A DNA stretch of 64,000 nt from Fomitopsis serialis (GCF_022376445.1 NW_025954999.1:124001-188000), one strand, 5' to 3'. Counted from the first letter of the stretch, positions 1 to 12,738 are shown. A program made the numbers and translations. Notes: generated by a model from the letters alone, not told the origin.

Positions 1-223
1 CTTGTTGAAGTGGCCCTGGCCATTGTGTTGTCGATGGTGTTATGGGAGAAGCAGCATAGTGGGAGCCGAAGTCTGACCCGCCCGCGGGATTGAGGCGCAC
101 CCACGTGACACGCATCCCTATACGGCACATCAAGGTCGGCCGCGGCACCGACTTGCTCGGAGTCGTCAGTGCCCGCGTTGCGCAGGCTATCCGACAACGA
201 CCTTGCTCTAGACACTCATCATC

Positions 224-1003
224 ATGCCCACAGAACTCCCATATGCTGCGGATGCAGAGGTCTCGTTGTCGTACGACGAACTGGAGGTGCGTAGCAGACA
301 TTGGATCGACACTTGTTTGTGCTGAAGGCTGTCTCATAGGTGCTACGCCTGCAGTACCAGAAGGAACTCTCGCAGTCCCATGTCACGATACAGACGAAGT
401 TCAACTATGCATGGGGACTTGTGAAGAGTCCATTACAGGAAAATCAGGTTGAGGGTGTGAGGCTACTGCAAGGTGAGTCCCGGCTACTTGGGTTGCGTTC
501 TCGCCGACTGACGCCTGGTCCTGCTGCCCTGCAGAGATCTACCGTGCGGAGCCAACAAGGCGAAGGGAATGCCTATACTACCTAGCACTCGGCTACTACA
601 AGATGGGGAACTATGAGGAGGCAAGGAGATTTAACTGTGCGTCACTGAGCTCTGCTCCCTGTCAGCCGCTGATACTGGAATGCTTTGTTTGCCGGCACGC
701 GTCGATCGTAGCCCTCTTAATGGATAAGGAACCCTCGAACATGCAAGCACAGAGCCTTGCCAGTCTGATTGACCAGCGGGTCACCAAAGGTTCGTCCTCT
801 TCACTGTAAATCCAAAGGGCGACTGCGCGACACTGACTTCTTCCTTTCTTCTCCCGTTCACTGCGACCTACCCAACCGTCACATGCACCTTGTCCTTGTA
901 CCGCACTTCAGAAGGATACATCGGTATGGCACTGGCGGGCGGAGCTGCCGCAATCGGCACAATCCTCCTCGCGTCTCTTATACGGCGAGCAGCCCGCAAA
1001 TAA
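224..1003 (+). CDS. FIS1: Mitochondrial fission protein Fis1
   Basis: This is a tail-anchored outer mitochondrial and peroxisomal membrane protein that recruits the fission machinery to dynamin. Five exons (about 224-286, 340-472, 535-636, 712-789, 912-1003) join without a frame break into 155 residues, the usual Fis1 length. The TPR-like bundle is clear: an early [10 protein letters not shown] block, a central [20 protein letters not shown] block and then [10 protein letters not shown]. The C-terminus is one hydrophobic helix ([20 protein letters not shown]) followed by a short basic tail (RRAARK), the standard tail-anchor signal. The ATG at 224 gives a complete N-terminal helix. All introns have GT...AG ends and are 53 to 122 bases long. 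The family assignment is certain from the sequence; the cellular role is family knowledge. Confidence 0.96.
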
Positions 1004-1733
1004 TACTACTGCTTGTATCTGACCCTCGTCTCTCTGATCCCTGCCTCGCACGATGACCTCCGTGCTGCTGCGTCGACCACTACGCGCCCTCTTACACGCA
1101 ACCACCCGCCCGGACAATCCCAACTCAACGCGCTGATTTCGCTCTCCTGCACGTACCGTATGTTATAACGATGTATATACGAACTGAATACTACACATGT
1201 ACGACACACTCTTTTGGTCTGTTGATACTTATTACAGTACAGCTCGGGCACGACATGATAGCAGATGATGGTATAGTTCTGGATAGTGTGAGGGATCTAG
1301 GTTTTCGACTTGCTGCGTATAATGTCATACACATATATCTACGCATTGCCATGTTGGCGTCGAATACGAACCACAGATGGCTGCATGATGTCAAGTCAAG
1401 TACTTTCTCATAACTACTGCTACAACAGCCATGGAGGTGCGCGGACGTACGAGTCGAGGGACCGAAAAAAATCGAAGACACAGGCTGTTCATCGTCCCTG
1501 TCGACAATAAATAGTTGTATAGTCTATGATGCGTCCTAACTACGTTACAGTCATCGGTGTCTGCGGTGGACAGCAGAGTGGGTCGCTGTGCTCAAGGGTG
1601 GGTAAACCGCTCGATGGCAGAAGCATCTCGCTGGCGACCTACACGTACCATGCATTGACGTCCGCACCACCTCTTCATGTCGGCAGGAACGCCGCTTGAG
1701 AAAATCAATGAGCCTATGCAACCCCAGCACCAG
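1004..1733. other. Intergenic region, no gene seen
   Basis: This lies between the FIS1 stop and the stop of the convergent M50B-like gene. Only short out-of-context ORFs occur and none resembles a known family. It should hold the 3' ends of both flanking transcripts. No tRNA, repeat or transposon signal was noticed. Confidence 0.5.
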
Positions 1734-2968
1734 TCATAGCATCGCACCTGCTTCCTGGTACATCTGCTCATTCGTGCGCTTGAAGGCCACGATGCCGAGG
1801 AACACAAAGCCGATGAGAACGCCGATCTCGAAGAGAATCCAGATCGCTGCCCAAGCTATGTACGAATAAGAATGGCGGACATCAGCTTGCTCAGATTGAG
1901 CGGCGATGGGTGGGGCGGAGGGTGGCGATACTCACCGTGAGCGGGCACGCGTGGTAGAGCATCGCGAATTGCGTCGCGTCCGAGTCGTTGGATTTACGGA
2001 AGTATTGTCATCTGCAATATCCCCTTCGTGACGAGAGGAGTGAGTTCTGAGTTGCGTCACGATGACAGGGGAACGCGGTAGATGCTAGAAATGAGAACGT
2101 ACAGATCACATAGAAATGCTGGGGAAGAGGTCAGTCATGGAGTATCATATCCATCCCAATGAGAACGTACTTCATTATTCCACGAAGAGACAGTACCATC
2201 GCAGCGCCTGCCTAGCGGACACATGAGCAGTAGAGCGTACGACCAGAACATAGGTCACTTACCCATGGTCGATGAACCAAAACCCGACGAGTAGGCCCTC
2301 GTATATTGAAGTCAGGAGAATGGTCCTGCGATGTAAACACCTCAATACGATAGACAATCGAGCAAGAGGCAAATACACGGACAGTTTTTTCGGACAAGTG
2401 CGAGCGGGGCAATGAGGCCGAGGCCAGGACGAAGCTCAGAATCTTGGACATAAGGATATCGAAGCCGGCCAGTACAAAGACGCCGCCCAAGATTGTTGAC
2501 CCAACGTATCCGGCGGCGAGTATCGCGAGGGGTCTGCCGCCTTCGACGCGTGTCGCACCTCCTATGTCTGGATCAATGGTCACTTTGTGACATTGCCACC
2601 GGTGAACACAGCCTAGGGAGAGAACTGCAATGAGATGGAGGGCGATGGAGGTGAGCCCGATGATACTGACGGCCACAATATGGCAGAATTCATGCCACCA
2701 ATGGTGAATAACTTGAGAGGAATGATGGCGCTGCGAAGGCCCGGGATGACCCAGAGCGCGAAGATGACAACGTGAATACGACAATCTGCGCGATAAATCA
2801 TTCAGAGAGTCAGGAACAGGTGAGGCGATCGAAGTCGCGTAAGTGGCTGCAACACGCACGACATAGAGAGTGGGCAACTGTCGAATGCATGCATAAGCTC
2901 TCTCGGTAACGCCAGAGCAGCAGGAAGAGAGACTCGACCTGTTCGCTCGTCGGAGAAATAGGACTCAT
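1734..2968 (-). CDS. M50B-like membrane metalloprotease (frame-interrupted as sequenced)
   Basis: This belongs to the fungal M50B-like integral membrane family, related to site-2-type zinc metalloproteases. The proposed start reads MSPISPTSEQ. Hydrophobic segments follow, then the zinc motif HEFCH (HExxH), then TIDPDIGGATRVEGG, AAGYVGSTILGG and GFDILMSKILSFVL, all in family order. The C-terminal half reads SIYEGLLVGFWFIDHG, NDSDATQFAMLYHACP and a last membrane helix ending in EAGAML at the stop. The coding frame is broken at six or so places by one missing base, near 2695, 2583, 2425, 2395, 2180 and 2000. Each repair restores family sequence, and I saw no substitution-type stop. It is therefore either sequence error or very young decay. 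The substrate is unknown. Confidence 0.72.
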
Positions 2969-3580
2969 TTGAGACCCCAGTTGAGGATCATACAAATGCA
3001 GTAGAAATGGGAGTGGTTAGAAAGTCGTGGTGCGGTGTGGTGGTCGGCCACGGAGAGAACACTTCAAGGGTAGCTAGAGCAATACGCACAGCTGCAGAGT
3101 GGCTCGCGCGTGGACAAAGGGCTGGCTGCATGGCTTATGAAGGTTCCCCCGCTCCTCATGGGGGGTGTCAAAACTACGCCGAAGAGTAGACTTCACCTCG
3201 TGGCTCGCGCGTTCACGAGAAGCCGCCCATAGCCCCGAGATGAATAGTAGAGCGCATGAGTTCTTGCCACAGCCCAGATACAGGTTCAGGGAGCGAAAAA
3301 GCGCAGAGCACACGCAGCATTCGTGGCACACACAGTTTGCTGGACAGCCTAGTAGTCAACTTGATATGTCATTGCAGTCCCACTGCTGTTTGCACAGCGC
3401 CGAGACGTATCAAGTTTCTCTGGGTCCATAAGCCGTGCTCTATGTTTCTTTCAGTTCTGGCAGAACCATTAGAGACCTGTGCAAAGACGATAGTCTCGCC
3501 GCTGCCAGTGCAGATAGTCAAAAGAAAGGAGGTGTGTGGTTCAGCGCTTAATCGTCTGGTTTGGGCGCTAAATGACCTGG
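2969..3580. other. Intergenic region between the M50B-like gene and H2A
   Basis: No gene is recognised. Because the two flanking genes are divergent, this holds both promoters. There is no histone H2B gene here, although many fungi pair H2A and H2B head to head. Confidence 0.5.
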
Positions 3581-3596
3581 ACGCGTCAGTCACGTG
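3581..3596. promoter_or_regulatory. MluI cell-cycle box next to a CACGTG E-box
   Basis: ACGCGTCA at 3581-3588 is a perfect MCB core, bound by MBF-type factors at G1/S in fungi. CACGTG follows directly at 3591-3596. The pair lies about 155 bases upstream of the H2A start, which suits S-phase histone expression. The motifs are seen directly; their function here is inferred. Confidence 0.55.
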
Positions 3597-3645
3597 CAAA
3601 CGCGAGCTTGTTTAATGCTTTCGGAGTTTGAACCACACGGCGCGC

Positions 3646-3653
3646 TATATAAG
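3646..3653 (+). promoter_or_regulatory. TATA box of histone H2A
   Basis: TATATAAG lies about 98 bases upstream of the H2A start codon, followed by a pyrimidine-rich stretch typical of a fungal transcription start. It is the clearest core promoter in the window. Confidence 0.7.
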
Positions 3654-3750
3654 CCCTTGCCACCTTCGCGTCTTGCAACCACTCTGTCTTGCTCCCATCC
3701 CTCACCACCCTCAAGCCTTTCTCGCGTTCTATCATCAACAACTCATCGAA

Positions 3751-4397
<647 letters not shown>

Positions 4398-4725
4398 GAT
4401 GTTGTGTCTATGTCATGATCGTGTCAGGATTGTATTGTGTATCAGTTCGTGTCTACTGTGTCCCTTAATTCGTGTCGTATGTGTATGTCTATGAGCAACC
4501 CAAGCTGGATGCCCCAGGATTTGTTTGACCCGGCCGACATGGACTCAGTTTTCGTGAACAAGGTGAGGTCGTTGATGTCACAAATCTCTTGTCATACAAT
4601 GCATACGACGTTCAATGAATCAACATAGAGCCCATAAACAAACATGGCAATAGAAAGTTGATCATCCATAGATAAGCGCAAGTGTCAAGAACAAGCATCC
4701 ATGAAACCCAGGCTGAGACAACTCT
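4398..4725. other. Short convergent intergenic region
   Basis: This lies between the H2A stop and the stop of the F-BAR RhoGAP. It contains a T/G-rich stretch that is probably H2A 3' UTR. No other feature is seen. Confidence 0.5.
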
Positions 4726-7700
4726 TCACCGATCCACGACCTCATCCTCCGCATCGCTAGCCATAGTCCTCCGCGACAATTCAGTCACACGAGATACGCT
4801 GCCCCTCTTCACGTGTGTTGCACCCGGCCGTGAACCATTGCGACGCAGTCCCGAGGCTCCATTCAACCAGGGGAGCTGAACGATCCACTGACTGCCTATT
4901 GAGATTATTCACCAGGCTGCTCACCGAGCCCCACCCGACGGCCGAGGACCACGCGTCGCCCGGGCGGTTCGAGATATCGAGGCCGCCGTCGGCGACGAAG
5001 GCTTCGTGGGTGACGGGCTGCGCGACGGCTCCTGAGAAGGAACGCGGGGTGACGCAGGGCGCGAGTTGGGGCGTGAACCAGCGCGCAAGACAGCCGGGAC
5101 AGCGACTGGGGCCGGTCGGGAGAAGGCTCTGCGGCTGGCGGCGGCTGGAACGAGGGCGAAGGCAACTCGTCATCACTCTCCGGGGCGGCTCCTTGAACGA
5201 CGGACGAGGAGGCAAGTCGTCCATTTCCGGGGGCGGTCCTTGAACACGGGGCGAGGGGGCTGCACAGGCTTCTCAAGAGGCGGTGGGGGCGGGACTGCAG
5301 GCATCTCCGGTGTCGGCGTCTTGGAGAGAGGCGGCGGCGGAGGGACGTTAGCGTACGTGGCTCTGGACCTCCTGCACCGGCAGTGATGGTTCTGGCTGAG
5401 GCGGAATCGATGGAGGAGGCGGGGCAAGGTCTCCCAGGTTCCGCAGACTTCATGATTGAAGACGACTGTGATTCAGACTGAGAGGCATGGGGCTTGCTGG
5501 GACCGTGGGGAGTGACGGAACGGGCGGAGGGAGAGGCGGAGAGCCCTTTGAGAGCCTCACGCCCGACCGCTGTGCCAACTGCTGAGCATGCAGTTCCTTC
5601 AGGTCTGCACCAGCAGAAATCCGACTACGACTCATGCGCATGTCCACCGGCCGCGTGCGCCGCCGTACGGGCATCTTCCGCTGCGATTCACGCTTCTTGC
5701 GCTCGATGGCCGGCGGCACAATCGCATCGTACTTGTTGATCAGGTCCATGAACAACACTACAGCACAAATCAGCGAATCGGTGTATGATATATTGCTATC
5801 ATACTCACAAGTCGGATGACGGTCCTGGATCGAGAACTCGGTCTCCTGTTTAGGTCGGAGGATGGCTGGAATGATACCATAAGACGCGGATGTTCAGGTC
5901 TACAAGGTGGACTTACTTCTGCCCATCGTCAATGCAAGTTTCGTTATGTAGACTTCGTTAGTTTCGTCGGCTTCAGCAGTGGGGGTATTTGCAACAAGCC
6001 TGATATGATGCTCAGTGCGTGCCACATAAACCCAGATTGCAAACACGTACTCTTCAGATGCTTCACGATAGCATCAAGTGTCAGCAGATGGACGCGAGGG
6101 AGTCTCTGCAGAGCGGCCTGCAATCCAAAATGTGCTGCTCCTCCGAGTGCGACTCTTCCGCCTTTGAATTGGAACCAACTATTGAACTAGTTAGCCAAGT
6201 ACCTAGAGTGGCGTCAATATTACTTACCCGTAGGATAGAGCTTACGCAGCTCATCCCAGCCTTCATACGTCCCAACGGGGGGATGAGCTCCAGAGCCCAC
6301 AGTTGATGGCTCCAGCCAGAACAGGGCGTCATATTTCGCCAAGATGTCATCCGGGAACGGCTGCTCAGGCGGGATAGCGTTGAGGGCTTCCCTGATGTGG
6401 TGGACCGCGGGAAGGGGCACGTCATAGATCCAAGTCTTCGTTTCTCTGTCAACACTCCTCAGCACTACGCACATAGCGTAGTGTGTGCCTCGACTTACCG
6501 TGATCCTAGGGAGCCTCGAGTAAGCAGCATCAATCGAGCTGAGCATGAGGGTGAGCACGGGTGGGATGTCCGGCTTGTCTTTCTTCTCCTCAAAGCCAGG
6601 CCACATAGCACTATCAGCCCAGCGTCTCAGGTCGATGCCGAACACGACGTCGGACTCGTCGTGTGTCACAGACTCGTAGACACGCGGCTCGGGGCGGAAG
6701 GGCCCGACCCTGTGTCGCTCGATGAAGACCTTGAGGTCGGCTTCCGGTGTGTACGAGTCGATGAGGACATTCGATCGCTCGAGGGAAGGCTCGTACGCCT
6801 TCGCAAGCTTGGACACGGCCGTCTGATACTGACGAAGGACTGGACGCACATGAGTACGGATACGCCGATGTGATGTGGACATACATACCGGTCTTGACTG
6901 CACGCAGCCTATCAAGCTCCCACTTCTGGAGAGTCTTCAGAGTCTCCTCGACCCGTTCCTCGAGGCCGAGTCGCTGCCTGTCTAGCTTGCGCACAGCGAC
7001 GCGATACTCCCTGTCGGCAACCTCGGCTTCTCTACGAGTGCGGATGTGGAGCGGCTCGGCGCTGCCGTTCGTATTGAGGGCCTTCGACACCAGCGACGCG
7101 AACGTAGTGGTGTGCGTAGCGACTGCCTCTGCCATCGGTGACAGAGTCTTCTGAATCGGGGAAACAGCGTTCTCAGCGGGTGCGGGGGCCGCGCCCAGTT
7201 CGAAGGCCTAGTGGCATAGGTCAGTGACTCGTCGGAACAAGACGTCCGGCACCCTACCTTAGCTCTGAACTGGTAGAATGCATCGTTAGCATTCTCGTAG
7301 TCGTTGCCAAACTCGCCGACCCGCCGGAGGAGGTTGTGCTTCTCCGTTAGCTCCTTGGCCGCGAACGCCGCGTGGTCGAGGCTGCCGCTGAAGTCCTTGA
7401 CATTCTCCTTCAACCACGTCGCGAACTCCTCGCCGCTGAAGCAGTCCTGGTACTCGCCAATCAATGGGAAGCGCACCGGGCGCAGCGGCATCGTGTCCCG
7501 CGCACGCGTCAGCAGGTCGGACAGCTCCGTAGGGGCCATCTCCAGCCCGGCGACGAGGATGGGCGGCGCAGGGGGTGGCGGCAATGGGTTGGTGTTCAGC
7601 CGTGCAGGGGGCAGCGGGGGCGACATTGGCGGCGGAGACGCCATGCGCTCCGGCGAGGCGACGTCCTCGAGCGCACGGCCCTTGCCCTTGTCTATCTTCG

Positions 7701-8676
7701 GCGTACCCTTCTCCGACTCCACATCGGTGCCCGCGTCGAAGTGCACCTCGGGCTTCTCTGGCGAGGTCGCGCGGCCAGCCTGGAGGCGGAGCTCCTTGAA
7801 ACGCTGCGAGAGACGTTCGGTCATCGTCGGTGTGCGCGAGGGGAAGCGCGGCTTGTCGCGCGGCTGCATGCTCGGCGATGTGGTGAACTTGTCGCCGACT
7901 GGCTGTGAGATGGGCGCGAAACGGGCGCTGGAGGAACGGTCAGGCGAGGCGGAGAACCCAAAGCAATGCAAGACGTACTCGTCCTCGGCCTCGTCGGCGC
8001 GACGCATCTTGTTGAGGTAGTCATTCTTCAACTTTGATACATCACCCTGGGCGGCTTCGTACGCGTGCATGAACCCGTCAAGCATGTTGTGTCTGCTATT
8101 CCACAGACGATCCTGCGTCATACGCATGAGCGACGCTATGTCACTTGTAGCAAATGACACTCACCCTATACCCATGCGCCCACTTTTCGAAGGGCGCAGC
8201 GACGCCATCCTGCAGTTCGATCGCTATAGCCTCATGCGCCTTGCCCTGGGCAACGGATTCCTCCTTCAAGCCACGGAACGCGACGTGGAGGGATGCCCCG
8301 TCGTCGCCAGCGAAGGCCTTGCCTGCACCTCGCGTCGTCAGCGGAATGACGCGTACCGTAGAGAAGTAAGCCGCACCTGCAGGTCCCGCAGCGCTGAGGG
8401 TCGCCGCAAGTGCGCTCTCTGCTGCCGCTCGCGCCTGAGCACGATTAGTCTCGAGAGTGTGCTGTTCAGTGTTGGAGCACTTACGCGTACGAAAGCAACG
8501 ACCTCTTCATTCTCGAGCACTCCCTGCACATAACACGGCCTAGCTGAGCAATGACACGAATCACCAGGACAGCTGCATACCTTCTCCAACTGTGAGTACA
8601 GCACCTCTAATCCTGTCCTGTAGTCTTGCGACCAGAACGAATTTTGGAACGACAACGGCAGAGATAATACTGCCAT
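4726..8676 (-). CDS. F-BAR / DEP / RhoGAP-domain protein (Rgd2-like)
   Basis: This is a membrane-curvature-linked Rho GTPase regulator. The N-terminus reads MAVLSLPLSFQNSFWSQDY, a typical F-BAR start, and the first F-BAR half continues to KLKNDYLNKMRRADEAEDE. A Pro/Ser-rich insert follows. A DEP domain is seen around 7280-7500 (FPLIGEYQDCFSGEEFATWL), then the second coiled-coil half. The RhoGAP-like region runs from GIDLRRWAD through WIYDVPLPAVHHIREALNAI and LWALELIPP to YEGWDELRKLYPTG. The tail is basic, then proline-rich (NVPPPPPLSKTPTPEM), and ends SDAEDEVVDR. Family order matches yeast Rgd2. The canonical arginine finger (G-I-F-R) seems replaced by WIYDV. One-base gaps near 6272, 6304 and 6325, and others in the tail, break the written frame. 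The C-terminal 150 residues are the least certain part. Confidence 0.85.
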
Positions 8677-9518
8677 GGTGGGCTCGTCAGGGGTGTCAGA
8701 GCGGGCTCAGGTGGCTGGCGGTCAGTGTTCAAGACAGATGGAGATGGCGTTGCGACTTCGTGGTATACTGGCTAGACACGCGCTGGCCAGCGTGCAGTAC
8801 CGGCGATGTGAAATGAAAGGAGACGGGAGGTTTGGGGGAGGTACGTTGTTCGAAATATAGCAGCGCCCGGTGGCGGTTGGTGGTGGCGGTGCCCGTCCCG
8901 TCGCCTCAGAGGTCTCACACAGGGCAATGCGCACGCGCCGGCTCTTCCTTTCATCGCTGTGTCACTCAAGTGCTGCTTTCGACTGAGATGCCATCTGCAC
9001 GTCTCCGCGGCAGCTGAGTGCTACATATACCGCTACAACACTCACATTTGCTGAAGAGCATTAATCTAGAGTCGACCGCTGGCGCTGAGCGGCATCACAA
9101 CTTATCATCGTTGACGCGCATCCTGCTGCGCGCATCTCGTTCATGCTTGTGCACACTGCGGGTTGACTGCGGGCGTGGCGACCGAAGATCGCCGCGCAGC
9201 TGCTCAGCGCAACATGCCGGCGCGCATGCCCATGGCTACTTATACATATTCGAAGGCCTTGAACGTCCGAACTTTGTTCGAACAAGTACTCAAGTGATGA
9301 GTTGAGTTCCAGCCACCCTGTGCCACTAAGTACCCAAGTACTTGCCCTGGTACTTACTTACCTGAATCCGGTAACTATGTATTCGCCACCACGTGCTCTC
9401 GCCAATTAACGCGTCGAACTGCTCGCATTCTTGCCGTCCAGGCATCGCGATCGCGAGTCCCTTGTTCTCCTCTCTCCTTGACTTCATCTACATCCATACG
9501 ATCTCCGCATAGGCTCAG
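8677..9518. other. Divergent promoter region
   Basis: This lies between two divergent starts. It is moderately GC-rich, with scattered TATA-like words (for example near 9024 and 9240). No ORF here resembles a known family. Confidence 0.5.
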
Positions 9519-11191
9519 ATGGATTTTGGCGGACTTCCAAGAGCTCAACTTGATGCTCTCCGTCGACAGGGCGGGCTGGATATGTTCGCCATAGCGCGCA
9601 AAGGAGCGAAGGAACTGATCGCCGCAGAAAAACGAGGGGGCCCTATGCCCCCTCATCTAGATTTTGGGTGAGATATCTGCGCAACACAGTGCATCAAGAA
9701 TGGATGCTGAACTATCTGTGGATCTCAGAGTACAAGAGCAGTGTATTGCTTGCAACGCAGCTATCCGACTCCCGAAAAAGGCCATGCGTTGCGGTCAATG
9801 TAAAGCCATTATCTTGTGCTCAAAGGAGGTAAGTGCCTCAAGCAAATGGACCAACACTTCTATCAACGCCCGCTGCAGTGCAGCAAGTACTATTGGAACC
9901 ATGGTGCTCGCGGAGTGGCACAGATCCAGCTCACGCACAAGCAGCTTTGTGCCGATAACAAGGTACCTGTTACTCCATCTGATGAGATGTTCTGTCGGCC
10001 TGACCTTGAGTGATACTTCGCGTTCTCAAGCGGCACATGGAGAGGCTGCCAGAGACACAGGCCATCATCCGTATGTTCCCTTGGGGCCGCCTGGAAACGG
10101 ATGGTACTTTCAACCTCGACATCGCGCGTGCGCGCTTTGACGTCCTCGGGAGTTCCGGCTACGGCTACTGGTCCCATCGCGGGGGGCAAGCGCCGCACGC
10201 GGAGATGGGTCCGCTTGGTGCCGGCAGAGACATGACATACGGCGGACTGGTCAAGGTAGAGAATTTCATCGATGGGAACGACTTGCTCAGGAAGAAGCAC
10301 CTGACGGACGAGCAAGGCTGGAAGCTGCCTTCGCGTCTCATCCCATACCTCGACTTTGGACATTCCGCTGCTAAGCAACCTGTCCTCGTCACTGATCTTC
10401 CGGAGGAAATCAGTGACTGGCGCAGTTGGTATAAATGGCGCGGCCTGCCGCTGGACTCTCCCGCGGCACTCTTGATGGCGGTCCCTTTGAGTGTCTACCA
10501 AATGCTCGTGCGCTGCCTCGAGATCACGAAGCCCGCGGCTGGGTCGGCAGACAAGCGTGTGTCGCTGAATGTACACCTGCCGGAGCGGAGGTTGAGCTCA
10601 ACTACATTCCGCTGTGCGTACCGCGTTCATCGCGACACTGTCCAGATGGAAATGAACGTTAACTCTTGGAACAGATTCGCAGAACTCGCCTTACTGCTCC
10701 CGTACCACGATCTCAAGGTCGTCCTCTTCGGCGGCGCAGTCAAAGCCCTCGTCGAAGCCCCCGCAAAATCCCCGGCGCCCTCGCCGCCCAGAACCCGTCT
10801 ACACCTATCGCGCCCCCGACGCGCTCGGCGCAGGCGCCGTAAGCGTACACCTGTCCGGCGAGCAAAAGCACTGGACGCCCGACTACGACGGCAAGCCCGA
10901 TGCACTCGTCGCTTGCAACGCAGGTCTGGGCTCCTACGGCGAATGGATCCCGTCATCCGCGCGGTGCATATGTTCAACATCCCCTTCGCGGTGACGGAGT
11001 ATGCGGAGCAGTCGACGGAGCACCAGCGTAGCCTGATCCCGCAGTGGCTGGCAGGCATGCCGGGTTGCACTCCGCGCGAGGACTACCCGATTGCACTCAA
11101 CCCATTCCAGCGGCCTGGTCAGAGGGGGCTTGCGGTTGTCCGCATGCCCAATGTCTCGAACGGCTTCACTATGACCATTGTCAAAAAGTGA
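9519..11191 (+). CDS. MYND zinc-finger protein with MSS51-type C-terminal domain
   Basis: It resembles the Mss51/ZMYND17 group; yeast Mss51 activates COX1 translation and assembly in mitochondria. Exon 1 (MDFGGLPRAQLDALRRQGG) ends at 9667. Next comes a MYND finger with all eight ligands: CIAC, CGQC, CSKEC and HKQLC. The long C-terminal domain begins RMFPWGRLETDGTFNL and includes FAELALLLPYHDLKVVLFGG, APDALGAGAVSVHLSGEQ, CNAGLGSYGEW and AVHMFNIPFAVTEYAEQS, ending MTIVKK. A short intron precedes FAELAL. One-base gaps are apparent near 10583 and 10950, with a further frame change near 10770-10790. No clear mitochondrial presequence is seen, so the location is uncertain. It is convergent with mL44. 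Confidence 0.82.
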
Positions 11192-11492
11192 TGGTTTGCA
11201 TTCCCGCTCAGTGGATCGCATGTGCGGTTCGTCCATTGGCGTGAGATCTACTCTGTAACAAATGTGCTGTATCTCTATCGATCATGTATCCCTTGTACAT
11301 ATGTAAATTCAGTGCTCAATGCATGCCGACATCAGAGTTAATTGAGCGTGGACGGTCGGACAAAGGACGGCGTGGTGTCCGTTCATTCCTGTCCACAGCT
11401 TGACGAAAGGATCGAGGATGCAGCAACGAAGACATCCAGGACACGGTACTCGAGGGCTCAGTATTATCAGCATTATGAGCATTGCATGCATA
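11192..11492. other. Convergent 3' intergenic region
   Basis: About 300 bases separate the stop codons of the MSS51-like gene and mL44. Only 3' ends are expected, and no feature stands out. Confidence 0.5.
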
Positions 11493-12738
11493 CTACAATA
11501 TGTCCTCTATATCCCCCTCCTCATCTCCCTCAATGGTGTGTCTACCGGGCATCACAGCGCCCGTCCGCCCCGAACTACCGAATAGCACCTCAGAGTCCGC
11601 GATCGTGCCCGCTACATATGAGCCTTCTGGGCCACTGGCTTCGTAGATGTTGCCCCGCCCGCTTGGGAATGCCGACGTGGGTAGCTGGACCAAGTGTGGC
11701 GGTTGTCGTGTGAGGTAGAGTCTGTGCAAGGAATCCTCCGCCGCCTAGCACGCGAGGTCAATGGAACGGTAGAAGAGGGATAGGAGCGAAAACGAACCCG
11801 GTACTCTGCCATCTTCAAGGAACTGCCAAATCCTTCGCCAAGCTTGTCGGCGCCTGAGTAAATGCCTACGACGAATATGGGAGAGTTCGAGAATCGTCCG
11901 GTCTCCCTCAGCAGTCTACAGATGCCAATGGGTTAGTAGTAGAAGAGTATTCAAAGAGTGCGGCATACCTAGATTTTGGCGGCTCTCTCCCGAACTTTTG
12001 TACTGTGTACAACAGCGTCATTCGAGGGTCTCGGAATTTGATCATGTTCCGCAGGTCAATTTCACGACTCAGGAAGAATTTCTGCACGAATTTGCGGGCG
12101 GACAGCAGAGAGCGGTTTTTGTATACCAGTCCAGTGAGAGCGCGCGGGACGGAGCTGAGAGCATCGGGATACAAGACCGCTGGTCTTGTCAAGGTGTTCG
12201 GCTTGATACAACACTGTATGAGCAGGATCCTGCCAATATGTCGTGTGATACGCACCATCCTATGCCACCGGAGCAAGGGCGCTGCACCCATTTCCTTCGC
12301 TACTGCTGCACACGTCGTCCCGCCGACGTAGGCACTGACAGCAGCCTTCATGACACGCGTTGGCAGATGGGGATACGTCGCATTGACGTGCTCCGTCGCG
12401 AACAGACCCAGCAGCGAGTTGCCGAGAGTGGCAAGATTCGCGTTCGTGGTGGGTTGTGGCTGGTTTGGATGGTGTTTTGCGTGGAGCGGGAGGAAGGAGG
12501 GATGTGTGCATGCTTGCCGGACGACATCAGCGGAGCCCAGGACCTCTGCGAGGCCTATGCGGTGGGCAAACGCGGTGACGGCGGACTCGGGAGGGGGCTG
12601 CAGCGCTGCCCACGTCTGCGCATCGAAGAAGTCCCTGGAGGACGAGGCGACAGCTTTTTTTGAGAGGTCATAGACGTGGGAGGGGGACACGGCTAGCTTT
12701 GCAGCCGTTGAAGCCAGCCGTTTCTGCACATAGCCCAT
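11493..12738 (-). CDS. MRPL3: Mitochondrial large-subunit ribosomal protein mL44 (yeast MRPL3)
   Basis: This protein carries an RNase III-like fold used structurally in the mitoribosome. Recognised blocks are DFFDAQTWAALQPPP, FAHRIGLAEVLGSADVVRQA, a GNSLLGLFATEHV region, ALTGLVYKNRSLLSARKFV, SREIDLRNMIKFRDP and GSSLKMAEYRAAEDSLHRLY. Introns before VLYPDAL, after PPKSR and after MAEYR join cleanly, and no frame gap is needed. The acidic end is GDEEGDIEDIL. I placed the start at the ATG at 12736-12738, where KRLASTAAKL looks like part of a targeting signal. A further upstream exon starting at 13024 (MSLLIARSHPLSSFSNSL, followed by a gtatgt donor) could be the true presequence, but its junction is not in frame as written. 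Confidence 0.9.

Noticed and set aside
1..23. Divergent gene starting at the left edge on the minus strand (ATGGCCAGGGCC in good start context)
   Set aside because: Only seven codons are inside the window, so nothing can be tested.
7304..8020. 238-residue plus-strand ORF
   Set aside because: It is the shadow of the F-BAR/DEP exon on the opposite strand.
10435..10662. Separate small ORF inside the MSS51-like gene
   Set aside because: It contains GAEVELNYIPL, which belongs to the MSS51-like protein after a one-base gap, so it is part of that gene.
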